From Hyaloscypha bicolor E (taxonomy: Eukaryota; Ascomycota; Leotiomycetes; Helotiales; Hyaloscyphaceae), in NCBI RefSeq assembly GCF_002865645.1, contig NW_020194555.1:2382288-2446287 (forward strand): a stretch of DNA of 64,000 bases. Direction: 5' to 3'. The translations under genes and the position numbers were made by a program. Below, piece after piece: positions 24,001-36,666 of this stretch; the first letter of the stretch is position 1; every line of letters starts with the position of its first letter. The notes under the pieces are model-generated. The model was not told the DNA's origin, searched no databases, and worked only from the letters and a program-made list of their open reading frames with translations.

Positions 24001-27000
24001 ATATCCTACTATTAGGTTATTATAATAAAGCTTTATAATTTCTTAATATAAAGAGGAATTATTAGGTATAATAACTCTGGAATAATACCTAAATAGGCCT
24101 GAATTATTTTTCTAGATTTCTTTTTCCTTAGTATTTTTCTTATTAAGCCTCTATTTTATAATATTCTAATATTAAAAATTATTTCTCTAAGCTATCTAGA
24201 TAATATTTAGAAAAAATTCAGATAGAGAAACTAGTATTATGGCTCTTTTAGTAGCTATATATATTTATATATAGGGAATTAGATATTTATAATTATCTAA
24301 TTCAAAAACTCAAGAAACTAAAAAATCTTTAATTTTATTAAATAATATAGTTATAGATACTTCTATTACTTTAGCTATAATAGTAGAGCCTTTAAGGCAT
24401 CTTCTTATATTTTACTTCTTAACTAATTCTATAGTTAAGAGATCTATAAGATAATTTATCTATTTGTTTTATAATAAATATTTCTTCTTAGCTATTATAG
24501 ATATAATAAATATTAAATAATACTTATTCTAAAAAGGAAACTCTTTAGATATTTATAATCTTTAAATTATAATTATAAAAGCTTTTTTTAGCTTATTCTA
24601 AAAAGTTAGAAGCTAAGTTATATTAATAGGATCTTCTTTATAATTAGGTTTTTTACTAGATTTATTTATTAGATTTAAGGCACTTCTATAATAAATAATA
24701 TTAAAATTATATATTATAAAATATATTATCTAATATACTTAATAGCTTTCTAAATACTTTATTTCTATAAAATATTAGAGGTTATTATAGTTTATAATAA
24801 TCTTAATTATAAACCTGGACCTTTCAAGGTAATAGTACTAATACTTAAAGGCTTTAATAATTATAAATAGCTTCCTATTATAGGTACTATAGTTATATTT
24901 AGCTCCGGAGAGTTTCCGGAACTAGAATATTACTAGATACTAGTATTTTTTCGGGCTATTACTAGAATTAACTTATTATAAAATAGTACTAGTAATTATG
25001 AATTTTAATATATTAGTTTTAATATAAATCTTCTTAGAAAAATTAAAACAAACCAGAATAAGTATTATAGTAAAAGCTTTTTTTAAAGTCTTAAAGCTTT
25101 TAGCTACTTTATTTATTTATATAAAGAGACCGGATTTCTGGCCCTTTTCTATTTCTTTTAAAAGATCTATTAAGCCTATAATTACCTAAAAGTAATAGTA
25201 AATAAACCTATAATAGAAATTAGTAAATCTAAAAAATACTTGAATATTATAAAATAATTCTAGTTCTGGCTATTTAATAATACTATAAACCTATTTAGAA
25301 TTCATATAAATATTTTCTATTCTAATAAAAAAGCCCAAAAATTCGATTTTCTTAATATTAAACTTATATTTACTAAGTTTATAAAACAGGTTATTTTTAT
25401 ATAGCCTAGTAAGTATCTAGTAAATATAATTATAGTATTTATTTTTATTTTAGAAATAAATAAGAATATTATCTAAATAAATAATTATAAAATAATCTAG
25501 AAGTCCTATAAGTATAATATTAATATATACTTAAAATATAGCTAGTATATTAGCTAGCCCAAAAGATATTATAAGATATTTAAAATAACTATAGCAGGTC
25601 CTAAAAGTCGTTTTTTATTTATATTCTTTATAAATTCTTATTTAATAATATATATTTTTGAGATCTAGCTTTATAAAGATCTTGGCTTCTTAAAGCTAAT
25701 TAAGGGTTTTATTAATAAGAGAAAGCAGATACTAATTCTTAATTATAACTTAATTAAATTTATAATAATTAATATAAAGATATAGCCCTTTATTTTTCTT
25801 AGAAATAAAAGAAATAAATATTCTTACTAGGCTTTTACTAGGCCTTATCTAATATTTATAAAATATATTTTATAAATATAGATATAATACTTCTAGTTAG
25901 GTCTCTAATAGATTATATAAAGGCCTATATAGAACCGTATTATCTATATTAATAAAGTATTTAATATTACTAAAATTAGGAAATTCCGAAGCTTTATTAA
26001 AATTAAAAACCTCTAAAAAGTCTTTATATTTATTATTCCGGAAATAAATAAATATCTCTAAGGCTTTTTTCTGGAAAGTATTAATTTACTATATTAAAAA
26101 CTCTTATTTAATATTACTAGAATTATATAGTAAAATAAAGATCTAGTAGCTATTATAAATATATAAAGCCTATTATCTAGAATAATTATATTTGCTTTTA
26201 GTTAAGAATAAGACTTAAAATACTAATTCAGGGTACTAGTTAAGCTTCTTATTAAATTCTTTTAGTATTAGGATCTTAATATTATTAGGCTATATAAATA
26301 TATATATCTATTATTTCTTAATATAATTTATATATTATATAAGAATTGCTTTATAAAATTCCATACTAAAGATAAGGCTATAAGAGCTAATATTCTTATA
26401 TTTATAGAACCGGAGCTTAAAAAAATATATTTTATTATAATTATTTATAATAAATATCTTAAGATTATAGGCTTAATAAATCTTAAATCTATTCCTATAA
26501 AAAATTATAAATTCTTAATTATATTTAGCTAAGGTAATAAAGCTTTAGCTTTAAACCCAATTATTATTAAGGAAGTTATAGTCTAATTTAGTATTACTAA
26601 GTTTACTATATATCTCTAAAATACTTACTTCTAGTTATATTAATCTTACTTAAATAGTTATATAAAGTAATATATCTTTTTTATTATAGCCAAAATTATT
26701 AATATTTAAGATTTAGCTTTCTCTTTTTTCTATTTCTTAGAAGGATTTTCTCTAAAGTATTTCTCTATAATAATAGTATTAATCTATTTCTATAAATACC
26801 TTAATTTTTCTATAGTTTTAGCCTTATTAGAATTCTGCCAAGCCTATTTAATATACTTAAAATACTTTATATTTTCTAAAAAGTGCTCTTTCTATTTATA
26901 AGTCTAATAAACTATACCTGAAATAGAACTAGTATTCTATTAAAGCCTTAAAGAAGCCAAAGTATTACCTAAGGATTTCTTATATAATTTTCGGAACTTA

Positions 27001-28207
27001 TTCTTCCTTTTCTAATAGCCTTATAAATTAGAATTTACTAAATTAGAGTTCTTAGAAATAGAATTACTTTTACTAGACTTCTTTATTTTTACTTTCCTTA
27101 ATTTAGAATAAGTAGTATATTCTGCTTTCTAAGCTTTCTTAAGTTACTTGGAAATAGATATTACCTTATTTCCTGAGAAAATAAATATAAGTATCTAGTA
27201 AGTCTTATAATTAAATAAAGTAATATTAAGAATCCGGATCCGGTTTCTTTTAGAATATAGGTTCTAGTTAACTTCGAGACTAATTATTCAAATATATAAC
27301 TCGGTAACTATTTTACTATTTTTCTAATAAAGATCTCGGAGCTCTTTAAAGGCATCTTATTAACGGATTTAAAATACTTAAAGTATATTAGCTAAGTAGG
27401 CCTTAAATTACTCTTAATAAACCTTATATAATAATAGGCTTTGCTTTATTATAGCCTCCCAAGTATTATAAAATTCGTTTCTAAAGGTACTTATAATAGA
27501 GTTAATTCTAGAAAAATATCTATTATAAGTCTAAGATTAGGTTCTAAAAACCGCCTTCCAAAAAAATATAAATATTTTCTATTTCTTAAAGAACTTTCTA
27601 TAATATAAGTTAGGTATTCGGATCTTAAAAAGCTTTTCTTAGTTCAAATATATCTTTAGAATATTATATAGTAGCTCCTAATAAATAGTATTAAGATTAT
27701 TCTTAAAACTTATTATATTAGAAAAAGAAGTAAGTTCTAATTCTATTTTAGGAAGTTCCCTAATAGGAATTACTAAGGAAAATAGAATAGACTTATAAAT
27801 AGAGTTTCTATAAGATATAATAAACCATAAGATATTTCTAAGGGCACTCTTATATTACTCTAATTATAGGATATATTAGTTAATTATATTTACTAATTCT
27901 TGCTTTTATTAGAATACTTTAATATTAGTATATAATTTCTATTTTATAGCTTAAGTAGTAATAACTTGAGTATTAATCTCGGTATCTTAATTATTACCGG
28001 AATTATTTCTGTTATTATTACTAGCTCTCGGAGGCTCCTAAGGAGCCCTATTAAAAGTATTAGATAAGCCTTTACTATTACCTATATCGGGATTAATCTA
28101 GTTAACTTCCTCTATAAGAATAGCTCCGGTAAGAAATCATATATTTTATAGATTTCGAGATATAATTACTTATTAAACTATTTTCTTTAAGGATAGAGAG
28201 ATTAGCT

Positions 28208-28505
28208 TATAAAGTATTTATTAGTAAGTAATAAAATAATAGAATAAATTAGTAAGTTATAAAACTATAGTATTAAATTTAGTATAGAACTAATCTTTAT
28301 TTCTCCTATAAGGTTTAAGGAAGCCTTCTCTAAATAGGAGGCCCCGATAATATATATATAATTAATGATTTATAAGCCTAATACTTATAATATAAATAGT
28401 AGTTAGTTATAAAGTTAAAGAACTACTAATCTCCCTAATTAATACCTATAATATCCGAGGTTTATTATATATTCTTAAGTTATATATAACCCTATATATA
28501 TTATA
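28208..28505 (+). repeat. Right LTR of the Gypsy element
   Basis: 298 bp, the same length as the left LTR and the solo LTR. It differs from the left copy mainly by transitions, so the two copies were mutated independently. It is the 5' LTR of the minus-strand element and would have held its promoter. I found no clear tRNA primer site in the mutated sequence just inside it. Confidence 0.92.
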
Positions 28506-31500
28506 TATAATTATAATAGGTTTAGCTATTATATTAAATATTATTTAATTAAATATAATAAAGAAATTAAAATAGCTTTTTCTAGAATTAAGCCAGATTT
28601 AATTTTTATTTTTAATAAAATATTTAAAGAATTTAAGTTTTAATTCTAATATAAAACCGAAAAATAAATATTTTCAAAAAAAAGTTTTTATTTTAAAAAC
28701 TTATAATATAAATTTAGTAGAAATTAATTTAATTAATTTAATAAAAGAAAATACTTTTATAATATCTTATATTATTAATATAAATAAATTAAAAATTAAG
28801 TTTTTATTATTATTAATATTAAAATAAATAATTATATTTTTATTAATATAAAGTTTATTTAATTTATAAAATAATTCTTAGAAATAGAATTATAATCTTT
28901 TTCTTTATTTTATATTATATATAGTTTTAATAAAAAACTAACTAAATTTATTAAAAAATATATAAAAGTTTTATTTTTAATTAATAAATAAAATTTTAAT
29001 ATATTTATAATTATTCTAAATTTTAAAAATTATAATATTATTTTTAATAGAAAATAGAAAATAGGTTATTTATATTAATATTTTAATTAATTATAAAAAA
29101 TATAGGCTTATATAACCTAAAAAAAATAGGCTTAAATTTATATAATTTAATTATATTATTAATATCTCTTAATAATAGCTAAAAAAAAATATATAATATT
29201 ATAAAAAAGAAGCTTTTATAGTTTAATTAAAATATAATATTTAAATAAAAGCAAAAAAATAAAAATAAATCCTTAATAAAAAGCAAATATTAGATCTAGT
29301 TATTTTTATTTTTATAATATTTAATTATATAATTATAAAAGAAAAAAAAATTATTAATTAAATCTTTATTTATAAAATTAATAAAAAGTTTAAAACTCGG
29401 GAAAAAGAAGCTATTTCTGATTTAGAGAATTAATAATCTAAAGAAATAGAACTTTAATAGCTTTAGAAAAAAAATAGAAAAAAAAATCTAATATTTTTTC
29501 TTTCTATAAACTATATAATTATAAGATTTAGATTAAAAATCTAAAAGAAGCTAAAAATATTAGATACTAATTTCTTTAATAATAGTTTATTTAATAATAG
29601 TTTATTTAATAATAGTTTATTTAATAATAGTTTATTTAATAATAGTTTATTTAATAATAGTTTATTTAATAATAGTTTATTTAATAATAGTTTATTTATA
29701 TAGTTTATTTTAATAATAGTTTATTTAATAATAGTTTATTTAATAATAGTTTATTTAATAATAGTTTATTTAATAATAGTTTATTTAATAATAGTTTATT
29801 TAAAAGTTTCTAGAAATTAAATATTTTTTAGAAAATAATTTAATTAGAAGCTTTATTAAAATTAGTTAAATTTCTTTTATTTTATTAGTTTTTTTTATAA
29901 AAATAAATAAATAAAGATTTATATTTTTATATTAATTTCTGCTATTTAAATAATATTATTTAAAAGAATTAATATTTCCTTTTATTTATTAATAAAACTT
30001 TAAATTAATTATTTAAAGCTAATATTTATATTAAATTAAATATTTATTAAGCTTTCTATTATATAATTATAAACTCAGACTTTTAGAAACTAATAATATT
30101 TTATATTTATTATAAAATATATAAATATAATATTTTCTAAAAAAAGTCTTATAAATATTTTAGCTATATATTAATATTATATAAATAATATTTTTTTTAA
30201 AATATTTAAATAACTTTTATATAATATATTTTAATAATATTTTTATTTATTTAAAAAATCTAGTAAAATATAAATAATATATATAAAAAGTACTAGATTA
30301 TTTAAATTTTATTAGCTTTTAAATAAATATTAAGAAATCGAAATTTAAAATTATATATATAAAATATTTAAATTTTATTATTTTTATATCTAATATTAAA
30401 ATAAATTCTAATAAAATTAAAATAATATATAATTAATAACTTTTAAAAATAATTAAAAATATATAGTTTTTTTTTAGCTTTTATAATTTCTATGAATTCT
30501 TTATTAGAGAATATAAATAAATTACTAAATTCTTTATTTTATTTATAAAAAAGAATATTTCTTTTAAATAATTCAAATAATATTAAAAGGCTTTTAATTA
30601 GTTAAAAAATACTATAATTTCTTTTCTAGCTCTATAATATAAAAATAAATATAAATATATTTAAAGAAATAATTACTAATTTATTTTTTTAATTAAATTT
30701 AGAAATAGATTTTTAATATTTTATAATTTACTTTTCTAAAATTATATTTAAAAATAAGCTTTAAAATAGCCTATAAATAAAAATAAGTTATTATTATTAA
30801 GACTTTATTATATAGAATTATTCTATTAAGTATTATTAATAAGTTTAAGCTATTAGCTTAAAAGAATTATAAATATAATTCTATTATTATTAAAGCTAAT
30901 TACTTTTATTTATATAAGCTTTATAAATAGAAGTAAGCCTTAGAAGAGCCTATAAAAGAAAAGAGAAAGCTTTATATCTAAAGAAAAAGTTATTTTCTTA
31001 ATCTTAAATCGAAATTAGAATAAAATTAAAAACTGGCCCTAAAGCTTATATAAGACTACTAGGCTTGAATTTTAGTAAAGTAGCCCTAATCTCGTATTTA
31101 TAAAAAATAAAAAACTATAAAACCAAGGCTATAAATAATTTCTTTAATAATTATAATTAATTAATATTTATCTAATATAAAAGGAAATTAATACTTTTTA
31201 AATCTTTTATAAATCTTTCCGGTTTCTAATAATAATTATAATATTTAGAAATATAAATTTAGAAATATAATTAGATTTCTTTCTTTATTTTATTAAATAA
31301 AGAAATTAAAAATTAAATAAAACTATATTATATTATTTTTAAATTAAATTCAAATATATAATTATAACTAAAATTAAATATAAAGAAGTTTAGAAACAGA
31401 ATTATAAATTAAATAATATATAAATTAAGTATTATTTATAAATAAAATAAGTTATAATTTCTAGATATAGTAAATATAAAAGTATTTAAATTAAAATAAT

Positions 31501-32100
31501 AATTTAAACTTAAAATAAAACAAAAAAATATAATTTAAAATAAAAATTATAATATTATTACTTTTAAAAATAAATAAAAATTATAATATTATTACTTTTA
31601 AAAATAAATAAAAACTAGTTATTATTATATTTATTTTATTATATTATTTATTTAATAATAAATATATATTTAATTAAAAGTAATTATAAGGCTATTTATT
31701 ATAGAATAATATTTAAAAACTGCTTTTTAAAGTTATATATAATTACTAATATTAAAATTAGCTTTATAAAATACTTATTATATAAATATTATTTTATTAA
31801 TTTTTAGTTACTACTAATTTAGTAAATTTATATATAAATTAAATTAGTAATAGAAAGAATTTATAAAATATATAGCCTAAATAAAGTATTTAAATATTAC
31901 TATTTACTTTATTATAATAAAGTTTAAAATTAGCTTTAGTTATAAATTCTTAAAGATTTTATTTTAATTTATATTTTATATAATACTAATTCTTTATAGC
32001 TAGCCTAATTTAAGAACTTATATTAGTATTTTACTTAAAATAAAAACTTCTATTTAAGAATCTAGTTCTATTACTAGCTATTAGTATTATTTCTATTATA
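28506..32100 (+). mobile_element. Very decayed second Gypsy-like tract
   Basis: The most AT-rich block of the window. Read through stops, the plus strand has a retropepsin-like stretch near 28.8-29.1 kb (NNYIFINIKFI, then a region resembling the ILDL-ILG-KWM part of fungal Gypsy proteases) and RT/RNase H-like phrases near 30.5-30.65 kb. I take it as the internal part of another Ty3/Gypsy element, oriented opposite to the one on its left. LTRs were not found. At this degree of mutation the assignment is tentative. The 15-bp minisatellite at 29578-29802 lies inside. Confidence 0.45.
29578..29802. repeat. 15-bp AT minisatellite
   Basis: About 15 head-to-tail copies of AATAATAGTTTATTT, nearly perfect except for one unit near 29698-29712 where two bases are changed and the phase shifts slightly. 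Such near-identity in a heavily mutated block means the array expanded after most RIP damage. Confidence 0.95.
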
Positions 32101-32111
32101 ATTATAAAGTA

Positions 32112-33700
32112 TATAGAGAATATGGCCAAAAGTCTTATAATTATAAAAGAATATATTATAAAAGCAGAAATAGTTTAAAAGGAAATACTAGTATATTTTA
32201 ATTAGTATTATCTAATTTAATCTGAATTTCTTATTCTTTTTCTAGTACTTTCTTTATACTTATTACCTCTTTTATAATTAATTATTTTCTTTATATATTC
32301 TAAAATTCTCTTTATTTATTTCTAGATCTTTAATTATAGAAGCTTTTTCTAATATTCTAGCTAGTTCTTTTTTAATTACTTCTTACTATTTATTATATCT
32401 TTCTTTATTATCTATCTCTTTATCTAAAACTAGTAAGGCTTAATTATATTAAAATATAATAAATTAGCTAGCCAAATTAGCTTTATAATTTCTTATAAAT
32501 TATAAATTATAGCCTAGTAATAATATATATATACCGGTATATTATTCTTTTAAATAATTATATTAGAATAAGCTAGCTTATATTTCTTTATAAAAAGCAA
32601 GAGCTTCTTTTTAAGAATTACTTTCTAATATCTATACTAATTAATTTCTTTATAATAAGCCTTTCTCTCTAATTTGCCGGTTTTAATATACTATTTCTAC
32701 TTTGGTTTTATTTCTTCTACTTTCTTTAAAAGCCTTATTTTTCTTATTACTATCTCAAGCTCTTATTCCTTTCTCTTTCCTGCCTTATTCTTCTTATTCT
32801 CCTTATTTATATACTTTTTTGCTTCTTTCTTCTCTTTTACTATCTCCTCTTTTTAAATATAATATAATTCCTTTTTATTATATATAAAATAACTCCAAAA
32901 TATGAATTATTTAAAGCCCTTTTAATAATAATATATATAATAATATTTGTAAGCCTCTCTACTCGTTTTCTATACTCTTATATAACTTCTTTGTCCTTTT
33001 TAAGTTATATTTATTTTATTTGACTAAATCACATTTTTCTAATTCTTAAATATCTAGTTCTTATAGTCCAAATACTATTCTAATCTCTTTAACTTATTCT
33101 CATTTATTAAGCCTGGTTTTATAGTAGGCTTATAAGGCTTATAGCCCTTATAGTAAAGAATTTAGTAAACTATATATATATAGAGATCTCTTTATAGACG
33201 AGAGAAGAAACGAGATTAGTAATTACTTGAGTAGATAATTAATAAGTAGTCGAGTTTTTTGAAATTATATTAATTACTCGCTTTTTCACCTTTAATATAA
33301 TCTTCTTTAATCTACCGGCTCGTAGTATATCCTCTATATATACAAGGAGAATCGTAGGGCTCGTTTCGGGAGTATAGCCTCGTTCCTTGGTTCTCTTCTC
33401 AATTCGTCCAATTATAGATTTATTCAAACCAGTTTTGCTTACAATTTCTGTAATTGGACGCTTTAACTAAAGTATCGTAAGCGCTTGCGCGTGTGTGGCA
33501 GGGTCGTACGGCTTATTTGAGGCTATTATAAGGTTCAATGGAGAGGATAAAGTGGGTAAAAAGAGAGATAGTATAGTAGAAAAAAGGATAATTGGGTAAA
33601 AAGGGAGTTTGGAATAGCCTAACTGGGAAGGACAGGGGCCCCTGCCACCCCCTTGCAGTGGCGTACGCCAGTTACAAGACTTTTGGCCGCGTCCTCCGTA
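32112..33700 (-). mobile_element. Tc1-like element with TIRs, RIP boundary inside
   Basis: The ends share an inverted repeat of at least 35-40 bp. The right end reads (reverse complement) TACGGAGGACGCGGCC followed by AAAAGTCTTGTAACTGG. The left end reads TATAGAGAATATGGCC followed by AAAAGTCTTATAATT, differing by transitions. Both outer ends carry the TA expected of Tc1/mariner target sites. Total length about 1.59 kb is normal for Tc1. The left part is RIP-mutated, while the right end from about 33.43 kb keeps normal base composition, so the edge of RIP lies within the element. The transposase is coded on the minus strand. Confidence 0.88.
32230..33480 (-). pseudogene. Tc1 transposase, RIP-inactivated
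   Basis: The minus strand starts with a readable helix-turn-helix part (RPITEIVSKTGLNKSIIGRI, KRTKERGYTPETSP, ILRAGRLKKI). After the first 60 codons stops accumulate, but the Tc1 order stays visible: the region around the first Asp near 33.05 kb, a Lys/Glu-rich insertion (KEEIVKEKKEAKKYINKENK) near 32.85 kb, the second Asp region near 32.55 kb and the third acidic site near 32.45 kb. All three catalytic acidic codons appear changed (for example Asp to Asn or Glu to Lys). Family: DD34E-type Tc1/mariner from fungi. It cannot be active. Confidence 0.85.
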
Positions 33701-34465
33701 CCACATAATCAATCAGTCAATCACTCAATCGGCAGCACCATGTGAGAGACAGCTGAACTTCTGCTTGAGCTCGGCGGCGGGGTAAGGCTACTCCGGATCT
33801 TTTTGAGCGAAAGGGGCAACGGGGACTTTACAACTGGCTGCGTACTCGGTGAACATAGCATTGTCACATTGGGCAGCAATTCAAGTCGTGGTTTGATGCC
33901 TCTCTTGCAGTTAACCATATCATCATGCATATTTAGCTAATCATTGGTTTTCATGATACCACGTTACAATCCCTTTTAGCGAGGCAGCTTTGACAGTTTA
34001 TGGTAGGTCCAGTGCATCTAATTCTATGCCAATACTTTTATTCTAGGAGGTATCTTGATGTGGAAAGACTCATGATTGGTCATTTCAGCCTGCTTCGCCA
34101 TCTTTGGGCTTCACCGCAATTCCATATTCTGGAGAGCTGAGGGCTGCTCTGCCTCTGCACAGCCTTCGCAGAGCCTTCTGATGGGGGCGTTAATGACTTA
34201 ATAAGAAGCCCTGCTCGAGTATTGTGGTTTAGGTCGCCTCGAATCTTCTGTTATTGCTGGCAGTTTCCATCTTTTGAGTTTCCTTAGACGTCTTCTCGAG
34301 CTGCTATTTACTTTGGGAACTATTCGTTTGTCAACTAGGTGTGGTGTATTTTGAGGTTTTCTATGACCAGTATTAGCACATTAAGAACTGACTTTAAGGC
34401 ATAGTTAAAGATTAATAAACACATTCAAAACGGGTGTGACTCTAAGAACTTGATCAAACGTAGGA
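33701..34465. other. Intergenic, upstream of the seven-exon gene
   Basis: GC-balanced sequence between the Tc1 element and the start codon at 34466. An open frame of 69 codons on the minus strand (33721-33930) has no motif and I regard it as chance. The region presumably holds the promoter and 5' leader of the gene to its right. I see no other element. Confidence 0.55.
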
Positions 34466-36666
34466 ATGACAACCGTCGCCACGGAAGTGTTGCCTTCTGT
34501 CTCCTGGCCAGAATGGTTCAACACTCGCCAAAACGTTGACCTCGCCATCGAAAATACACCCTACATAAACGCTTCAGTCACTGAATTGGGAAACAGCGAT
34601 GGCCCCAATTACATCCGAACCCCTAGAGGGGAAAATCTGCCAGGTTCCGAAAGCTTGCTGCAATATCTTCGTCGAAGCGAACTACTTGGCAACTTTTGTG
34701 GCCAAATAAATCTAAGAGACTTAGAGAATGGAACAACAGAAAACACGACGAAATATGTTGCGTCGCTGGATGACAGAAACTCTGCTGGTGTTCTACCTCT
34801 TGCTCGTAGGCAATGTCGACCATATAAAGGGCCTCTGACGCAACATGGACTTTATCAAGAACTAAGGAGAAAGGTATACCAAAGCTACGCTCATATCGAT
34901 TCATGCACCCCCTAGTACAAAAGTACGGAAGTTCTGACATAATGAATAGAGGTTTAGAGTGGATGATGAAGGCAAAACCCAACAAACGGTTGACGATGCG
35001 CTCGAATCTGATATTGAAAGACGGTTTCTGTAAGCTATTCTACCTCTGATTTCTTTCTTTTTACCGCCTTTTTGTTAATATATCCAGCAATATCATAAAT
35101 ATGGACCGATGGGGCGCTGTAGCACTTATAGCAACAGCGTCCGCAACCCAAATCCAAGCTTTAGGGACTGCAATTGAAAACTATCTTGCATTCCAAGCGT
35201 CAGTCCGTGTAACTATTCCTGTTAGTATTGCCAGTCTTTGAGATTATCATTCTATCTTAGAAATATATGCTAATATATATACGATAGTCTTCCTTGCCTC
35301 ATATCTTTGCTCTGGAATTCCATATTCCATATTATGGACTACGAATTCATAATAGTTTAGTCAACGACCCTCGTAAAAGATCGGATGGAAGCCCTTTAAG
35401 ACATTCCTGGAAGCTGCCCTTCCCAGAAACACTTTCGATGCCCTATCATACTCCAACTGGGACTTGTTGTCTCTATGAGGCACAATTATCCGTCGCTGTG
35501 ATAGGGCTTGATCGTTGGACTTGGATCGCGTACGCTTTTGATGATACGTATTTCGATTACGACACCTTAGAGCCGTTCACCCAATTCACGGCCCAAATAC
35601 GACCGTCTCTCATTTCTCCACGTGATGGAGATGAGCCTGTTTGGACGCCGAGGGAGCACTTTTTGAAAACAGTTGAGATCAAAACAAAGCAGGTAGTAAA
35701 GGAGTGGGGGAGCATAGTCCAAAAGTTGCAGGAGATCGTCCGATGGTAATATGACGTTTTCAGCTTTCCGTGTGCATTTCTCTAGACTTGTTACCCAATT
35801 TGCAAGCCAACAGGCTTGTGTGCTTACCTGAATGCTAATATTTCAAATAAATAGTTCGAGAATGACGAATGGATTCCAGTGGTCTTTAACCAGATCCGGG
35901 TTTACAAACTATTCTAAGCAAAGCGCACAACACACCACGTGGATAATTTCGATGACCAATATATTGAGGCAGGTACTAGACAGTCTCTCTAGGACAAATC
36001 GTGCTTGGGATATGTTTTACCGGAGCGATATTCGGTACTTCTTGCACACTCAGGCCTCTCTAGACAACACACCAACTACTTTCATTCCGCTTCATAATAT
36101 ACAAAGATTGTTCCTAGATCTGAAAGGGTTTGAGCAAGATTTACAGGACTTGGAGAGAGAACTTTCAGAATCCGTATGTTACTTCCCTGGGCTAAGCAGC
36201 ATACTATTGGAAAGTAGCTCTTGGCATGCGCATTGGCTGACTAAGACAGTTCAAACTTCAAGCATCTATTGAAAGGATGGATATTATGAAGCTTCAACGA
36301 AGTGACACAAAGAACAGCTCATTGAACGCTACCTACAACGTAGTAAGTTCAGCTGCGAATTTTGTGGATACCAAGCCTACGCATGCTAACTTTGTGCTAC
36401 TCTAGGTGTTTTTCCCCGTCGTCCTCACAGTAGGCATTTTGAACGTTGCACCAGGAGCACTACCTTTTTCGCCATCCTTTATTACCTTCCTGCTAATGGT
36501 TTTGTTATTTTATTTTCTCATGTTTTTTGCACAAACTTTATTTTTAACACGTCGGAGGGTTGTGATTTATAATGGAATCTGCGCCTCAATCAGGAGATGC
36601 TTTTATCGAAAGTATAAAGAAGCCGAGCTCAGAAAGCTTCAAGACCTTGAGGTTGGAAGGGATTAA
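34466..36666 (+). CDS. Seven-exon conserved fungal protein with C-terminal membrane segments (CorA-like family)
   Basis: Exons are 34466-34873, 34950-35029, 35088-35220, 35288-35745, 35855-36173, 36250-36342 and 36406-36666. All six introns are GT-AG, 58-109 bp, and all phases fit, giving 584 codons including the stop (583 residues) with no internal stop. The N-terminal part (VLPSVSWPEWFNTRQNV, YIRTPRGENLPGSESLLQYL) and the block DRWGAVALIATASATQIQAL belong to a family common in Leotiomycetes and related fungi, often annotated as CorA-like Mg transporters because of the C-terminus. Exon 7 has two hydrophobic stretches (VFFPVVLTVGILNVAPGALPF and FITFLLMVLLFYFLMFF), then a basic tail. The function is not established and I see no GMN motif of true CorA. 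It is the only intact gene inside the AT-rich half. The gene model is mine from frame continuity. Confidence 0.85.

Larger units (their letters stand above)
20710..28505 (-). mobile_element. Complete RIP-inactivated Ty3/Gypsy retrotransposon
   Basis: A 7.8-kb element bounded by two 298-bp LTRs and coded on the minus strand. In order from the right it shows a gag region (28.1-26.8 kb, with a degenerate Cys-His zinc-knuckle-like motif near 26.9 kb), reverse transcriptase near 25.5 kb where FIIIYLDNILIY stands for the usual YLDDILI motif, an RNase H-like segment near 24.8-24.9 kb (KLFIIIKAFK, YYLERSRFIIKI) and an integrase zinc-binding part near 24.0 kb (LYQEIIKLYYNN, GYYRIKKTLELF, some of these Q or W codons being stops). 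The pol order places integrase after RT/RNase H, as in Ty3/Gypsy. Flanking 5-mers are TAAAA and TATAA, so a target-site duplication is not clean. Stops in every domain make it inactive. Confidence 0.92.

Noticed and set aside
20705..28510. Target-site duplication of the complete Gypsy element
   Set aside because: Flanking 5-mers TAAAA and TATAA differ at a position not explained by a transition, so I do not claim it.
21744..32887. Short Lys/Ile/Phe-rich ORFs in AT-rich blocks (21744-21956, 32674-32887)
   Set aside because: They lie inside the Gypsy and Tc1 relics on the non-coding strand and are typical of AT-rich DNA.
33467..33712. 81-codon minus ORF near 33.5 kb
   Set aside because: It covers the TIR and leader of the Tc1 element, so it is not a separate gene.
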